Below are positions 41,690 to 52,052 of a DNA stretch of 64,000 bases, one piece after another. The position numbers and the translations under genes were made by a program. This DNA is from Xiphydria camelus. Taxonomy: Eukaryota; Arthropoda; Insecta; Hymenoptera; Xiphydriidae. The DNA is taken from assembly GCA_963678675.1 (NCBI GenBank), contig OY783200.1, forward strand, positions 5,778,501 through 5,842,500, written 5' to 3'. The notes below the pieces were generated by a model. It ran no database searches, was not told the DNA's origin, and saw only the letters and a list, made by a program, of their open reading frames with translations. The stretch's first letter is position 1; every line of letters begins with the position of its first letter.

Positions 41690-42005
41690 TAGCATGTGTA
41701 TTCGAGTGCTTGCTTTAAGCATGCTTATTTAGAAGCATGCTTAAAAGTAGCATGCTCATATCGAGCAAGTGTAGCAGTTAAAAGAGCATGCTTCTTTCAA
41801 GCATGCTCATAAGCATGCTTTTTTACTAGCATGTGTATCTGGACCTTTAAGGTCCAGATACACATGCTAGTAAAAAAGCATGCTTATGAGCATGCTTAAA
41901 AAAAGCATGCTCTTTTAACGGCTACACTTGCTCGATATGAGCATGCTACTTTTAAGCATGCTTTTAAATGAGCATGCTTAAAGCAAGCACTCGGATACAC
42001 ATGCT
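41690..42005. repeat. Palindromic junction of two GCATGC-rich element ends
   Basis: Twelve GCATGC hexamers occur between 41717 and 41985. The two halves are near mirror images around GGACCTTTAAGGTCC at 41841-41855: ACTAGCATGTGTATCTGGACC on the left, GGTCCAGATACACATGCTAG on the right. Confidence 0.85.
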
Positions 42006-44605
42006 AGTTCCTAACAGGCTGTCTGCCAGTGCAGTGGAAAAGATGGAACACCAAGTGGCTATCCGCACAGAAGTGAAAAAAATAATCGTATTACTTGCAA
42101 TTCAATGCATACGAAATCTTCTATTGAAAGAGAAAAAAAAAGGAGGAATAGGAATATTCATCAGTTTCAATTTTTGAGATAGAGTAAAGAACTTTCTGCG
42201 TTTCACTCTTAAAATAATATACTTTTAAGAAAAAAAACAGTATTACGAGTTTTGAAAAAAGTATATTTATTTTACAGTTTGAAGATATTAATTTTCATGA
42301 AACTCGTACAATCAAATAGGTCGGTTTTGAACGTGTAAAATAAAGTGAAAAAAACTTTTTATGAGAAAAATGTATATTTTATTACCATGGGGTCCACTGG
42401 ACCCCGTGTGACCACTACGAATTAATAAATTATTAATAAATTGTCTGTCGCATATTCGCCCAAATGCTCTTCGCATTTGGGCCGTAGACCGGTGTGAGGG
42501 AGAAATTCGACACTCCTCGGGCCCTTTGAGCCATAAATTAGATCCGGGAAAGTTCCTCAGTGCCACGGGGTCGAAGAGCGACCAGTACGTTCGAAAACCC
42601 CCGAGCGACCGGAACAGCTCGCAAATAAAGTTAATGCATTATTTGTTTTCCCTTACAAATTGATGTAATTTTATTCATCCTAAACCCACCACGCAAGATT
42701 AATTTGGCGCATAGTCCGTCGCTCGAAGACGGAACATTGTTTATTAGAATAGGTATTGCGGGGAACGGCTTATTTCGATCCGTCCGTTAATTAACCTTTT
42801 CCGGAAAAGGTGTGCGACGGAACACAGACTCTAGTCTTCATGACCATCTAGTCCAGTAAACGAAGCTCTGAAATACGACTTTTTGAGAACCAGCCTGCGT
42901 TTTGGTTTAACGTTGTCATTTGACCTTATAAAGCTCTGGGTGAAGTATCGCGGTTTTTCCTCCACGGGTTATGGTTGAAAAACAATAACAAATACCATAA
43001 AAATGGGTTATTCGAGAATAACTCGAAAACTAAGCGAGATATCGAAAAAAATTTAAATCCAAAATTGTAGAGCTTAAAATTCTCTATAAAAAAGATTCAC
43101 ACAGTTTACCCCCACTCCCCATGGTTCACCCTCTAGAGCCGCGCGAACGTTGGGGGGAAAAAAAAATCGTAAAACATAGAAAATTTAACATTTTCGAATG
43201 CTTCTTTTTTTAAATTGCTTAAGAAGTTCTCTACTTTTTAAATAAAATTATATTTTTTTTCTTCATGCAATTGTTTAAAAACTGTCAAGTAAATAAATGA
43301 TATCTCTCGATATATTGAATTAATGTTTCTTCTTTGTGTTCCATAATTTTATTAGTTAAATTCCCTACATATTACACTCGGGTCATTTTTTTGTAATTGG
43401 CGTAATTTTTGAAATATCTGCGTTTTAAAAAATTGCTTTTTCAACTACTTGGTGCGTCCGGAGAACCGCTGGTGCTACACATATAGTCTATGGCTGCGCC
43501 GTTCACCCTTCTTTCCCCCCATGAATGGCACGGATCCGTGCCACACCGAGCCTTACCGCCCACTTAACACGGCCCGGCAGGGACCACATGTGGCAGGGAC
43601 CGTCGCGGACGGGGTTCAACGCTTCCGATCCTTTCCGTCAAACGACGGGACAGTCATAAAGACTAGAGTCTGTGTTCCGTCGCACACCTTTTCCGGAAAA
43701 GGTTAATTAACGGACGGATCGAAATAAGTCGTTTCCCGCAATACCTATTCTAATAAACAATGTTCCGTCTTTGCGCGACGGACTACGCGCCAAATTAATC
43801 TTGCGTGGTGGGTTTAGGATGAATAAAATTATACCAATTTGTAAGGGAAAACAAACAATGCATTAACTTTATTTGCGAGCTGTTCCGGTCGCTCGGGGGT
43901 TTTCGAACGTACTGGTCGCTCTTCGACCCCGCGGCAATGAGGAACTTTCCCGGATCTAATTTATGGCTCAAAGGGCCCGAGGAGTGTCGAATTTCTCCCT
44001 CACACCGGTCTACGGCCCAAATGCGAAGAGCATTTGGGCGAATATGCGACAGACAATTTATTAATAATTTATTAATTCGTAGTGGTCACACGGGGTCCAG
44101 TGGACCCCATGGTAATAAAATATACATTTTTCTCATAAAAAGTTTTTATCACTTTATTTTACACGTTCAAAACCGACCTATTTGATTGTACGAGTTTCAT
44201 GAAAATTAATATCTTCAAACTGTAAAATAAATATACTTTTTTCAAAACTCGTTTTAATACTGTTTTTTTTTCTTAAAAGTATATTTTAAGAGTGAAACGC
44301 AGGAAGTTCTTTACTCTATCTCAACAATTGAAACTTTGATGAATATTCCTATTCCTCCTTTTTTTTCTCTTTCAATAGAAGATTTCGTATGCATTGAATT
44401 GCAAGTAATACAGTTATTTTTTTTCACTTCTGTACGGATAGCCACTTGGTGTTCCATCTTTTCCACTGCACTGGGACAGCCTGTTAGAGGAACTAGCATG
44501 TGTATCCGAGTGCTTGCTTTAAGCATGCTTATTTAAAAGCATGCTTAAAAGTAGCATGCTCATATCGAGCAAGTGTAGCCGTTAAAAGAGCATGCTTTTT
44601 TTAAC
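41847..44605. mobile_element. Large foldback with ~1-kb inverted arms
   Basis: The left arm (about 41870-42845) and right arm (about 43655-44600) are near-identical reverse complements over roughly 950 bp, for example GATGGAACACCAAGTGGCTA at 42042 against TAGCCACTTGGTGTTCCATC at 44439. They enclose an 810-bp centre (42846-43655). Arms include a GGGGTCCACTGGACCCC palindrome and CCTTTTCCGGAAAAGG at their inner ends. Open frames in the arms are mirror copies with no known motif. Confidence 0.85.
42846..43655. repeat. 0.8-kb repeat, copy 1
   Basis: It begins AGTCCAGTAAACGAAGCTCT and ends in CCTTTCCGTCAAACGACGGG. An inverted, circularly permuted copy lies at 46960-47745. The sequence is non-coding, with homopolymer runs. 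Confidence 0.75.
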
Positions 44606-45345
44606 CCGTAACCGGTGATGTACCTTTTTTGTTTCATAAACACCGATGTGGAGTCTCAGAGACTCCTCTTGCAAAAGTGGGCTGTCAAACTCGACTTTCT
44701 TTTTTTTAGTAAATAGCACTGTAATTATCTTTTTATGTATATATTTAGAAGATGTTTTAGCATATTTCACTCAGGAATACTAACTGTTGCCTTTACAGAA
44801 CATCATATTAAAAAATTGAGCCATTCTATTACAAGTGAAATACTGGCATATATAATATATTATATATAAGACACGGAAATTGATGCGTAAAGATAAAGAA
44901 AAACTGGGTAATATAAGAATCTTGGAAGAATCGAGCGACAATGAAGAATATTCCAGTGACGACAGTTACAATTTTGAACTTGACGATGACTCAAGTAGTG
45001 ATGGGTCAAGTAGTGATGGGGCAGATGATAACGACAATGAAACAGGTAAGATTACATTTATTTTCATTTTTATTTGTGTAGTAAAATTCAGTATGTTGGT
45101 GAGTTCTAAAAGTGACCATTGTCGCATTTTCGAAAACTCAAGACATTGGTATTTTGTTACAGGAGCAGTTTTGTCAACTACATAAGGACAACCTCAAGTT
45201 CCAGCTGCTAATCCTGCAGTAGGCGCAATACAAATGTTTTCCTGTTTTTATTATTTTAATCTAAGAGTTCGAATATTTTATTTGTTGCCTATTAAAATAA
45301 AGATTTTCTTTGCATCCTTTATAGTTTTTTTTACATACAGTTTGG
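44601..45345 (+). mobile_element. piggyBac-like element fragment
   Basis: TTAA at 44601-44604 is followed by CCCGTAACCGGTGATGTACC, a piggyBac-type terminus (TTAACCC). An acidic-N-terminus frame follows. No right end was found, so the element is truncated or heavily decayed. It sits exactly where the right arm of the foldback would have continued. Confidence 0.45.
44883..45045 (+). pseudogene. piggyBac-like transposase N-terminal exon
   Basis: The ATG opens MRKDKEKLGNIRILEESSDN followed by a run of Asp/Ser/Glu (YSSDDSYNFELDDDSSSD), as in many piggyBac transposase N-termini. A donor-like GTAAGA follows 45045. A 15-bp unit (TCAAGTAGTGATGGG) is duplicated in tandem near 44992. After a possible acceptor near 45160 the frame reaches a stop within eight codons, and no DDD catalytic region follows. 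Assignment rests on the acidic region plus the TTAACCC end. Confidence 0.4.
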
Positions 45346-46420
45346 CCTAAACGCTGACGTTTCATACCTATCGGTCGAGCGCCTGCCGGAGCGGAGTCGA
45401 TAAGGAAAGGTTGGAAATAAACATACAGAGTTCCGAACTGCCCAGCTCTGTTATAGCATCTCTAAGAAGATCTTATCGCACATCGTACATAAACTTATCG
45501 AGTTTCTCACATCTTCCGAAAAATCAATTAAAATATACTTGTCACGGATCCGTGTCGACGAAGATTAAGAGTCGATGATATGATCATTAATAATTATACG
45601 TGATATTTTTTACTAATACTTTTTTACATTTTAATTCATGTATCTTTGATAGATATAAGAACAAAATATCAGTAAATAATTATTTATTTGAATTTATTGT
45701 AATTGAAAAATATTAGTTTTCATAAATATACACAGTATAAAATGTTCGCCCTTGCATACAAAAATTGCGTGTTAAAATTTAAATTAAACAATTCTTTCGT
45801 TTTCACGTGTAAATTAAACACAATAAAATATAAATCTGTAAAAATTCATAGTTTAATCGCCGAGAATTTTAACACAGCTTGGTATTACTTTTATCATACA
45901 TCTGTATAGCTCTTTTCAACACACTATATACATATGTTAAATTATATATTAAATTATTAACATATGTTTATTATTTATACATATGTTAAATTTGACCCAC
46001 AATTTTGTACTGTGTATTTTCATTACATTTACATTTAAAACCGAAATTTAATGAAACATGGAATTCTTTAACTTTTATTTTGCCAAATGTATTGCATTGA
46101 AATTATTGTTATAATTAGGCATTAAAGTTTTATTGAATAATTATTATAATATTCCATTAACACAAATAAACAACCTAAATTTCATGAAGCTGTCTTACAA
46201 TGCCATCTCATGCTCTCACTCGCACTTGTGCGCATGAATAATAAAATGTTAGCTTTGCTAAAATGACGTATGTAGGCCTGGGGGCTCTGGGATCTTACTC
46301 TATAGCACATTTTTGCACACTAGATCGACAGTTGTGGAATAGGCCTACTGGGGAAACCACAATTAAAAAAACGCGCCGTTTACTATACCTCATGGTGGTG
46401 TGGAAACGAGTACAATTATT
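45346..46420. other. AT-rich sequence, no gene recognised
   Basis: Low-GC DNA with only short, unsupported frames. No repeat boundaries are visible. Confidence 0.3.
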
Positions 46421-46546
46421 ATTGAAGAGGTAAGTGGATGAAAGAGTTATGTCCGAATGTAACTTCTGGTAAAGCGACCTACAAACTCAAATATCTCTGA
46501 ACCAACTTTTTGCTACATAACCCCTTCATCCACTTACCTCTTCAAT
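46421..46546. mobile_element. ~125-bp MITE with TTGAAGAGGTAAGTGGATGAA ends
   Basis: Perfect inverse ends (TTGAAGAGGTAAGTGGATGA left; TCATCCACTTACCTCTTCAA right) with AGTTATGT/ACATAAC inside. A diverged one-sided copy lies at 54078-54175. Confidence 0.8.
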
Positions 46547-46959
46547 TATTAGGTATACAACTTTGCGTCCACTGTTTTCCGCTATCTATTACATTAGAAA
46601 AACGGCGGAAGCAAAGTTGTTTCATTTTCATTAATTTATTTCGACTTGTTCAACCACACCAATTAACTCGTTAAAATTATGTCATAGTTTAATCATGCTT
46701 GAATCTATAATAAAAAAACGGCGGCGGTGGTATTTTTAATATGTTAAATAACAATCATTGAAAAATTCAAACTTGTTATTTTACTTTATTTATGAGCGAA
46801 ACAATCCGATACTTTTTTTTATAATATTGTTAATATGGTGGTGCATAATATATTTTGCTGTGCGAAAGCGGTCGAGGTTAGAGAAGTTTAAACGGAGGAG
46901 AGCGAGGCCCAGGAGGGAACGGACTCGAGTGGAGTATCCACCATCCATGGGGGGGAAAG
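46547..46959. other. No gene recognised
   Basis: A short inverted pair ACAACTTTGC/GCAAAGTTGT (46557, 46612) lies at the left. The rest is AT-rich up to the 0.8-kb repeat. Confidence 0.3.
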
Positions 46960-47745
46960 AAGAAGGGGGAAGTGTGAATGGCGCAGAGACATAGACTATA
47001 ATGTAGCACCAGCGGTTCTCCGGACGCACCAAGTAGTTGAAAAAGCAATTTTTTAAAACGCAGATATTTCAAAAATTACGCCAATTACAAAAAAATGATC
47101 CGAGTGTAATATGTAGGGAATTTAACTAACAAAATTATGGAACACAAAGAAGAAACATTAATTCAATATATCGAGAGATATCGTTTATTTACTTGACAGT
47201 TTTTAAACAATTGCATGAAGAAAAAAAATATAATTTTATTTAAAAAGTAGAGAACTTCTTAAGCAATTTAAAAAAAGAAGCATTCGAAAATGTTAAATTT
47301 TCTATGTTTTACGATTTTTTTTTCCCCCCAACGTTCGCGCGGCTCTAGAGGGTGAACCGTAGGGAGTGGGGGTAAAGTGTGTGAACCTTTTTTATAGAGA
47401 ATTTTAAGCTCTACAATTTTGGATTTAAATTTTTTTCGATATCTCGCTTAGTTTTCGAGTTATTCTCGAATAACCCATTTTTATGGTATTTGTTATTGTT
47501 TTTCAACCATAACCCGTGGAGGAAAAACCGCGATACTTCACCCAGAGCTTTATAAGGTCAAATGACAACGTTAAACCAAAACGCAGGCTGGTTCTCAAAA
47601 AGTCGTATTTCAGAGCTTCGTTTACTGGACTAATCCCGTCGCGTCGTTTGACGGAAAGGATCGGAAGCGATGAACCCCGTCTGCGACGGTCCCTGCCACA
47701 TGTTGTCCCTGCTGGGCCGTGTCTTGCCGGACAAGTGGGCGGTAG
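46960..47745. repeat. 0.8-kb repeat, copy 2 (inverted, permuted)
   Basis: It is the reverse complement of 42846-43655 over GTAGCACCAGCGGTTCTCCG to AGAGCTTCGTTTACTGGACT. The piece that closes copy 1 (CGTCAAACGACG..GGGACCGTC) lies beyond the opposite end here (47635-47700). Confidence 0.78.
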
Positions 47746-48334
47746 TACATTTATTTGTATATACTAGCTTTGTGTGCTCCCCAACCCCCGGGGGGTAAGT
47801 ACCTGGCTCCGCGCATCGGATCCCAAGGTCGCCGGGGTTTTTGGCGACACGGTTTTGTCCACGCATTTATTAAAAAACTATTTTATATAATAATAAAATA
47901 AAAAAAGGAGAAGGAAAGGATTTGATCCAGTCAGTATTTTGACGGGCGATGACGCGATTAACCACTTTCGTGCGTGGTTCTGAAAATTTACCGTCGCCGC
48001 GGCGACGATCCTGTCAAGAAATTTGCGCAGCGGCGGCGACGGCGATTAAATATAAATCACTTTGTTGAATTACACTCATAACCCCACACTCACTGTAGAA
48101 ACTGGTAAGGTTGCGCGCGGCGCGACACGCAAAATCAAACTCAGCCAGATCTCGTCGCGCCAAGCCTAGACCTGACAGAGCCATCAGTTTTGTGCCACAA
48201 ACGGTCGCATTTGCACGCACGCATTGGCTCTTCGTGCAAATGTGACAGTTTTTCCTCACCGTGTATGGGCATTCCAATGTGCCCAAATTTTCATTTCACA
48301 TTTGCTCGCGTGCAAGCACGCTTCAGTTTTACCT
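47746..48334. other. No gene recognised
   Basis: Contains an AT-rich patch and a GC-rich CGGCGGCGACGG patch. 'CCTCACCGTGTATGGGC' occurs twice (near 48256 and 48335), possibly a short duplication. Confidence 0.3.
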
Positions 48335-48692
48335 CACCGTGTATGGGCCGGTTATTAGCAAACACCGTCTACACTTGCTCATAAGCGTTCCCCTTTTCAC
48401 CCCCGCCTCAGGAAGCATGCTCGAAAATCAACCGTCGGTCGATTTGTGAGCATGCTTATTTTAAGCATGCTCGAAACGAGCAAGACTTGGATACACATGC
48501 TACTAGGAGCAGTTCCTGGAAAAAAGCATGCTTGCGTGCTCGAAACTAGCATGTGTATCTGGACTTCTAAATAAGCATGCTTATTTTAAGCATGCTCGAA
48601 ACGAGCAAGACTTGGATACACATGCTTCTAGGAGCACTTCCTGGAAAAAAGCATGCTTGCGTGCTCGAAACTAGCATGTGTATCTGGACCTT
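48335..48692. mobile_element. Right end(s) of GCATGC-rich element
   Basis: It is inverse to 33328-33550 (GCTCGAAACTAGCATGTGTATCTGG against CCAGATACACATGCTAGTTTCGAGC). It contains a direct duplication of about 120 bp: TAAGCATGCTCGAAACGAGC occurs near 48462 and 48587, and each block ends in CTAGCATGTGTATCTGGAC. Confidence 0.7.
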
Positions 48693-48707
48693 TACTCTCT
48701 TCGTCAG

Positions 48708-48811
48708 AACCAGCACTCTCGTCTTACGAGTCCACGAACGTCCATTCCAAGAAAGGACGGAAGAGCCCACCCAGCCACTCGCAATCGCTCGCTCATCGCC
48801 CTCTCAAGTAC
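48708..48811 (+). CDS. Possible internal exon of an unidentified gene
   Basis: A pyrimidine-rich acceptor CTCTCTTCGTCAG ends at 48707 and a strong donor GTAAGT follows 48811. The 104-nt frame between them reads PALSSYESTNVHSKKGRKSP and PSHSQSLAHRPLKY. Composition is host-like and GC-rich, in contrast to the transposon sequence that ends only about 15 bp upstream. No neighbouring exon was found that matches phase. It could be an exon of a downstream gene or a distal exon of the 2-28 kb gene, or a chance frame. Confidence 0.4.
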
Positions 48812-49377
48812 GTAAGTTCGGCAACCGAAGCAGTTTCCGCGGGCCGTTTCGCAACGCGAGATATAATCGAGATTCGAGTCGAGCCCCGATACGACCTTCG
48901 CGACGCACCGACGCGCAGCTACGGCATATTCGGGCGAATTTTATCGCGCAAACATCCGCGCGCGATACGAGCGAAAGAGCGCTTCAAAGAACGAGGGGCT
49001 CGCCTCGCCGAGAAGAAATAAAGAGAGCACGCGATTGAACTTAAGACGGCGTAGAGCGGACGTCACCCGAATGACGCAGATCCGAACCCGCGGGAGAATC
49101 ACCCCACGAATCGGCCCGCGAAAGATTAAATTCGAGCTCCCCCTCTCGTAAACTATCATCCCCCGCGCGCGAACCGCGGTCCTCCCTTTACGAGGGATCG
49201 CGCGGCGCGGAACGATCCGCCCCGTGTTCCGTATCTTTACAGCCGCCGAGCTTTATCGTTATCGGGATAATGAGAAGCCGAATAGCGGAAGCTGGGTATC
49301 GCCCCGTCGCATGCGCGAATATACGAGTATCTATGTATGCAGCGTGTATTTATTTTCGAACAATGCTACGATGAAGG
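48812..49377 (+). other. GC-rich non-repeat sequence
   Basis: Probable intron or promoter-type DNA. The open frame continuing to 49021 runs past the donor and is not accepted. Confidence 0.3.
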
Positions 49378-49500
49378 TGGTACATATCCTGATAACCAGA
49401 GTCCGTTGCAAGTTATCCGCGCGAAGAACTTGTCCAGCGGTCTCATGAAAGCTTCTTCCAAAAAACTTGCAATTCTTCTTGCGCAAGCTAACGTGCTCCT

Positions 49501-51240
49501 CGCGGAAAAAAATTATACGGTAAACTGTGCAGAATGACAGATTTCTGTAAATTGTAATCAGCGATGGAAAAGTGTAGAAAACCGTGGTGGTCACTGACAG
49601 AATTCCGTAGATCGATATAAAAATTTGAAGTGTTTCACTTTTAACGTGTTACGTATGTCTATGCACGTAAAACTACCGATTCCCTAAAGAGTCGTAAGGG
49701 TTGTTTGATGTATTTTTCCACGAAGCGTACCTATAAATTCCTAGGTATATTCGGATGAAAAAATGTCAGTAACAAATTTCCGAAGGACTGACATCTTCCG
49801 ACTTTCCGTAGTAATTGGAACATTTTCAGAGATTTTCAGGGAAGCGTCAGAGTTCGTCAGTGAAAGTCAGGGAAATGTCGAAAAATATGGATTTTTCTTT
49901 CCTGCGTAAAAACTCTTCTGAAAAAAGTTTAATAAACACTGACAAATGTCTGGTGAAATCTGTAAAATTCTGCACTTTTGAAAAATTTCTGAAAATGTAT
50001 GTAATTTTACTGTAATTGTGCAAATTTAAAAACAATGACCAAATTTTAGTGTTGGTTCGGAGTTTTTCAGAATTTATCAGAATTTTGTTATACCTATATT
50101 AATAAGAAATTTTTTGTTTTTATTCATGAAAGAAGAATGGATATTTTTGGACATTTCTCTGACAGACCCTGATACTTCCCTGAAAACGTCTGAAAATGTT
50201 CCAATTACTACAGAGAATCAGAAAGTCAGAATATTTCAAGCATTTCAGACTTTTGTAATGATCGGAACATTTCAGACATTTTCAGGGAAGCATCAAGTCA
50301 GAGAAATGTCAAAAAATATTCATTTTTTTTCCATGCATAAAAACTTTTTTGAAGAGTTCGGATAAATTCAAAAAAATATCTAGCAGTTTAAATGTCTTAG
50401 TTTTTTATCAATTTGTTGAAGAAATTTTTCCATCGGGGTATTTACAATTAACTAGTGGAGAATATAATATTCATGTATACATTGTTACGCATAGTTTCAA
50501 TAAATTATATTCATTTTCTACGCATATCTAGATGTAACTTCCATTTCTTCATTGAAACGATGTAATTTTCCATAATTTACCATTAATACCAAGAATTTTA
50601 TCTTGACCTACGGCAAGGTAGATTAAGTGTAGAAAGAAAATGCAGTTTTTCCTTATTTCTCATCATTTAATGTATTTTCTATATAACGTAGGTAATGCAT
50701 AGTCGCTTATAGACACCGAATTAATGAAACTTATGTAAATTATGTGGCAAATAACGGGAATATGTAAACTATTTGAAATATCAGTCCAAATAGAATTTTA
50801 CAATATTCTTCAGGGATGAATATTTCAAACGGTTTACATATATTGCTGTAATTTATCACAGTTTACGAAATGTAGAACTTATTACTAATAATTATGTAAA
50901 ACTGAAAAGGTGTCGCCGGGTATTTAGGCGAAGGTATCGGGTGATTGCGTAGTGCGTGGCAGGGCGTAAAGATGTGGAATGAAACAAAGGCGTGATTGAG
51001 AATTGGTAAGAGTGAACGAGAGGCATTGTATGGTTTAGAGGGAGTCAGATGAGCGAAGCAGGAAACGAGCAGGCAGTCTTAAACGGAGAACGGTCGAGTA
51101 TAGTTCGAAGTGTCGCAAAATCGGAATGATCCTACACATATTTTTCCATAAAACCAATCAATGCATCCCAACGTAGATTTTCGACGTTAATTCAAGGTAC
51201 TTTTTAACAGTTTACCACGTCCAATATTTTTCCGCCAGGG
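49501..51240. mobile_element. TIR element X, copy 1 (1.74 kb)
   Basis: The left end GCGGAAAAAAATTATACGGT AAACTGTG is inverted at the right end (..CAGTTTACCACGTCCAATATTTTTCCGC). Inside are a TCTGA foldback (49753-50437) and AT-rich sequence shared with 59460-59720 (GACACCGAATTAATGAAACT). No transposase frame. Confidence 0.65.
49753..50437. mobile_element. TCTGA-type foldback inside element X copy 1
   Basis: It starts GGATGAAAAAATGTCAGTAAC and ends GAAGAAATTTTTCCATCGGG. It has GTAGTAATTGGAACATTTTC forward at 49808 and GTTCCAATTACTACAG inverted at 50199, plus a second forward block near 50250, suggesting one and a half copies. Confidence 0.65.
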
Positions 51241-51495
51241 GTGACAGAATTTCAGGAATCTTGAAAAAAAAATTTAATAATCAACTTGCATTTTTTCTTT
51301 ACATAAGCTTCCGTGTGACGGAATTTCAGCGTTCTCGTGGAAAAATCTTGCAGGATTTGGTAATGAATACTGCTGCGTCATATCTGATGCAAGACTTGCA
51401 GCCCACCTGCAGTATCGTCTTGCGGGAAGCTTCTAAAAGCCAACTAGTTTTCCGCTTCCACTTCTTTGCAGTGTAGGTACATACTTGCGCAGGAC

Positions 51496-52050
51496 TACAG
51501 GGTATACGTGTAAGTTTATAACGTGTACGTCAACTTGTGCTTGGCCGCGTTATTTATCGGCGCGGAGGGGGAGGAGAAAAAGAGCGAGAGGGAGGGGAGG
51601 ACAGATCGAAACGTGCGAATCTAATAAAAGCAAGGTGGAGGGGCGCGGAGGGCGCAGAGAGGGAGAGAGAAAGAGAGAGAGAAGGACGTGGAGAACCCAA
51701 GAGGGAAGGGAAATGAATGACGCGTCGGGGCGCGCTCGCGCGTTGCGTGACGCTCGTGAATTTGGGAAAAGAGGCGCTCTAAGATTAGCGGCTATTGACG
51801 TCATAGGGGAATAATAAAATCGCGGGGGTGGGAGAGAATCCACTCGTATACGTACGTCTGTCCGTTCGTCCGACGGATGCGGTACAACGGACGGGTTCGT
51901 TATACGCGAGATATGCGGGATTTCGAAAATAACGTGGTCCACCGTTTCGTATCGATCCATGGTGTTCGGCGAAGTATGAGAAAAAATGTCCCGACTTTTC
52001 CAGGATTTCCAGTCCCGAGGCTTTACAGGCATAGATTCGCCCGGGAAATA
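51496..52050. other. G/A-rich strand-asymmetric tract, no gene recognised
   Basis: GAGA-rich purine tract at about 51560-51715, then CpG-rich sequence. The open frames on each strand mirror the purine bias. Confidence 0.35.
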
Positions 52051-52052
52051 TA

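Larger units (their letters stand above)
33323..41850. mobile_element. GCATGC-rich TTAA-associated element carrying the BEL insertion
   Basis: The left end CTTAAAGGTCCAGATACACA at about 33326 is matched by an inverted right end TGTGTATCTGGACCTTTAA at about 41830-41850. Subterminal regions hold repeated GCATGC palindromes (33340-33560 and 41690-41820). Removing the BEL element (33768-41241) leaves about 1.05 kb. No transposase was recognised. Confidence 0.5.
49378..51495. repeat. Split copy of the 360-bp unit
   Basis: 49378-49490 matches the first third of the 29.4-30.8 kb unit (GTTGCAAGTTATCCGCGCGA, GAAAGCTTCTTCCAAAAAAC). 51241-51495 matches the rest (TGACAGAATTTCAGGAATCT, GCAAGACTTGCAGCCCACCT, TACTTGCGCAGGAC). 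About 1.74 kb of mobile DNA (49501-51240) separates them. Confidence 0.75.

Noticed and set aside
41968..42177. Mirror-image small frames in the foldback arms (also 44311-44526)
   Set aside because: Present only because the arms are inverted copies. No known domain, and the two copies differ by frame-changing differences.
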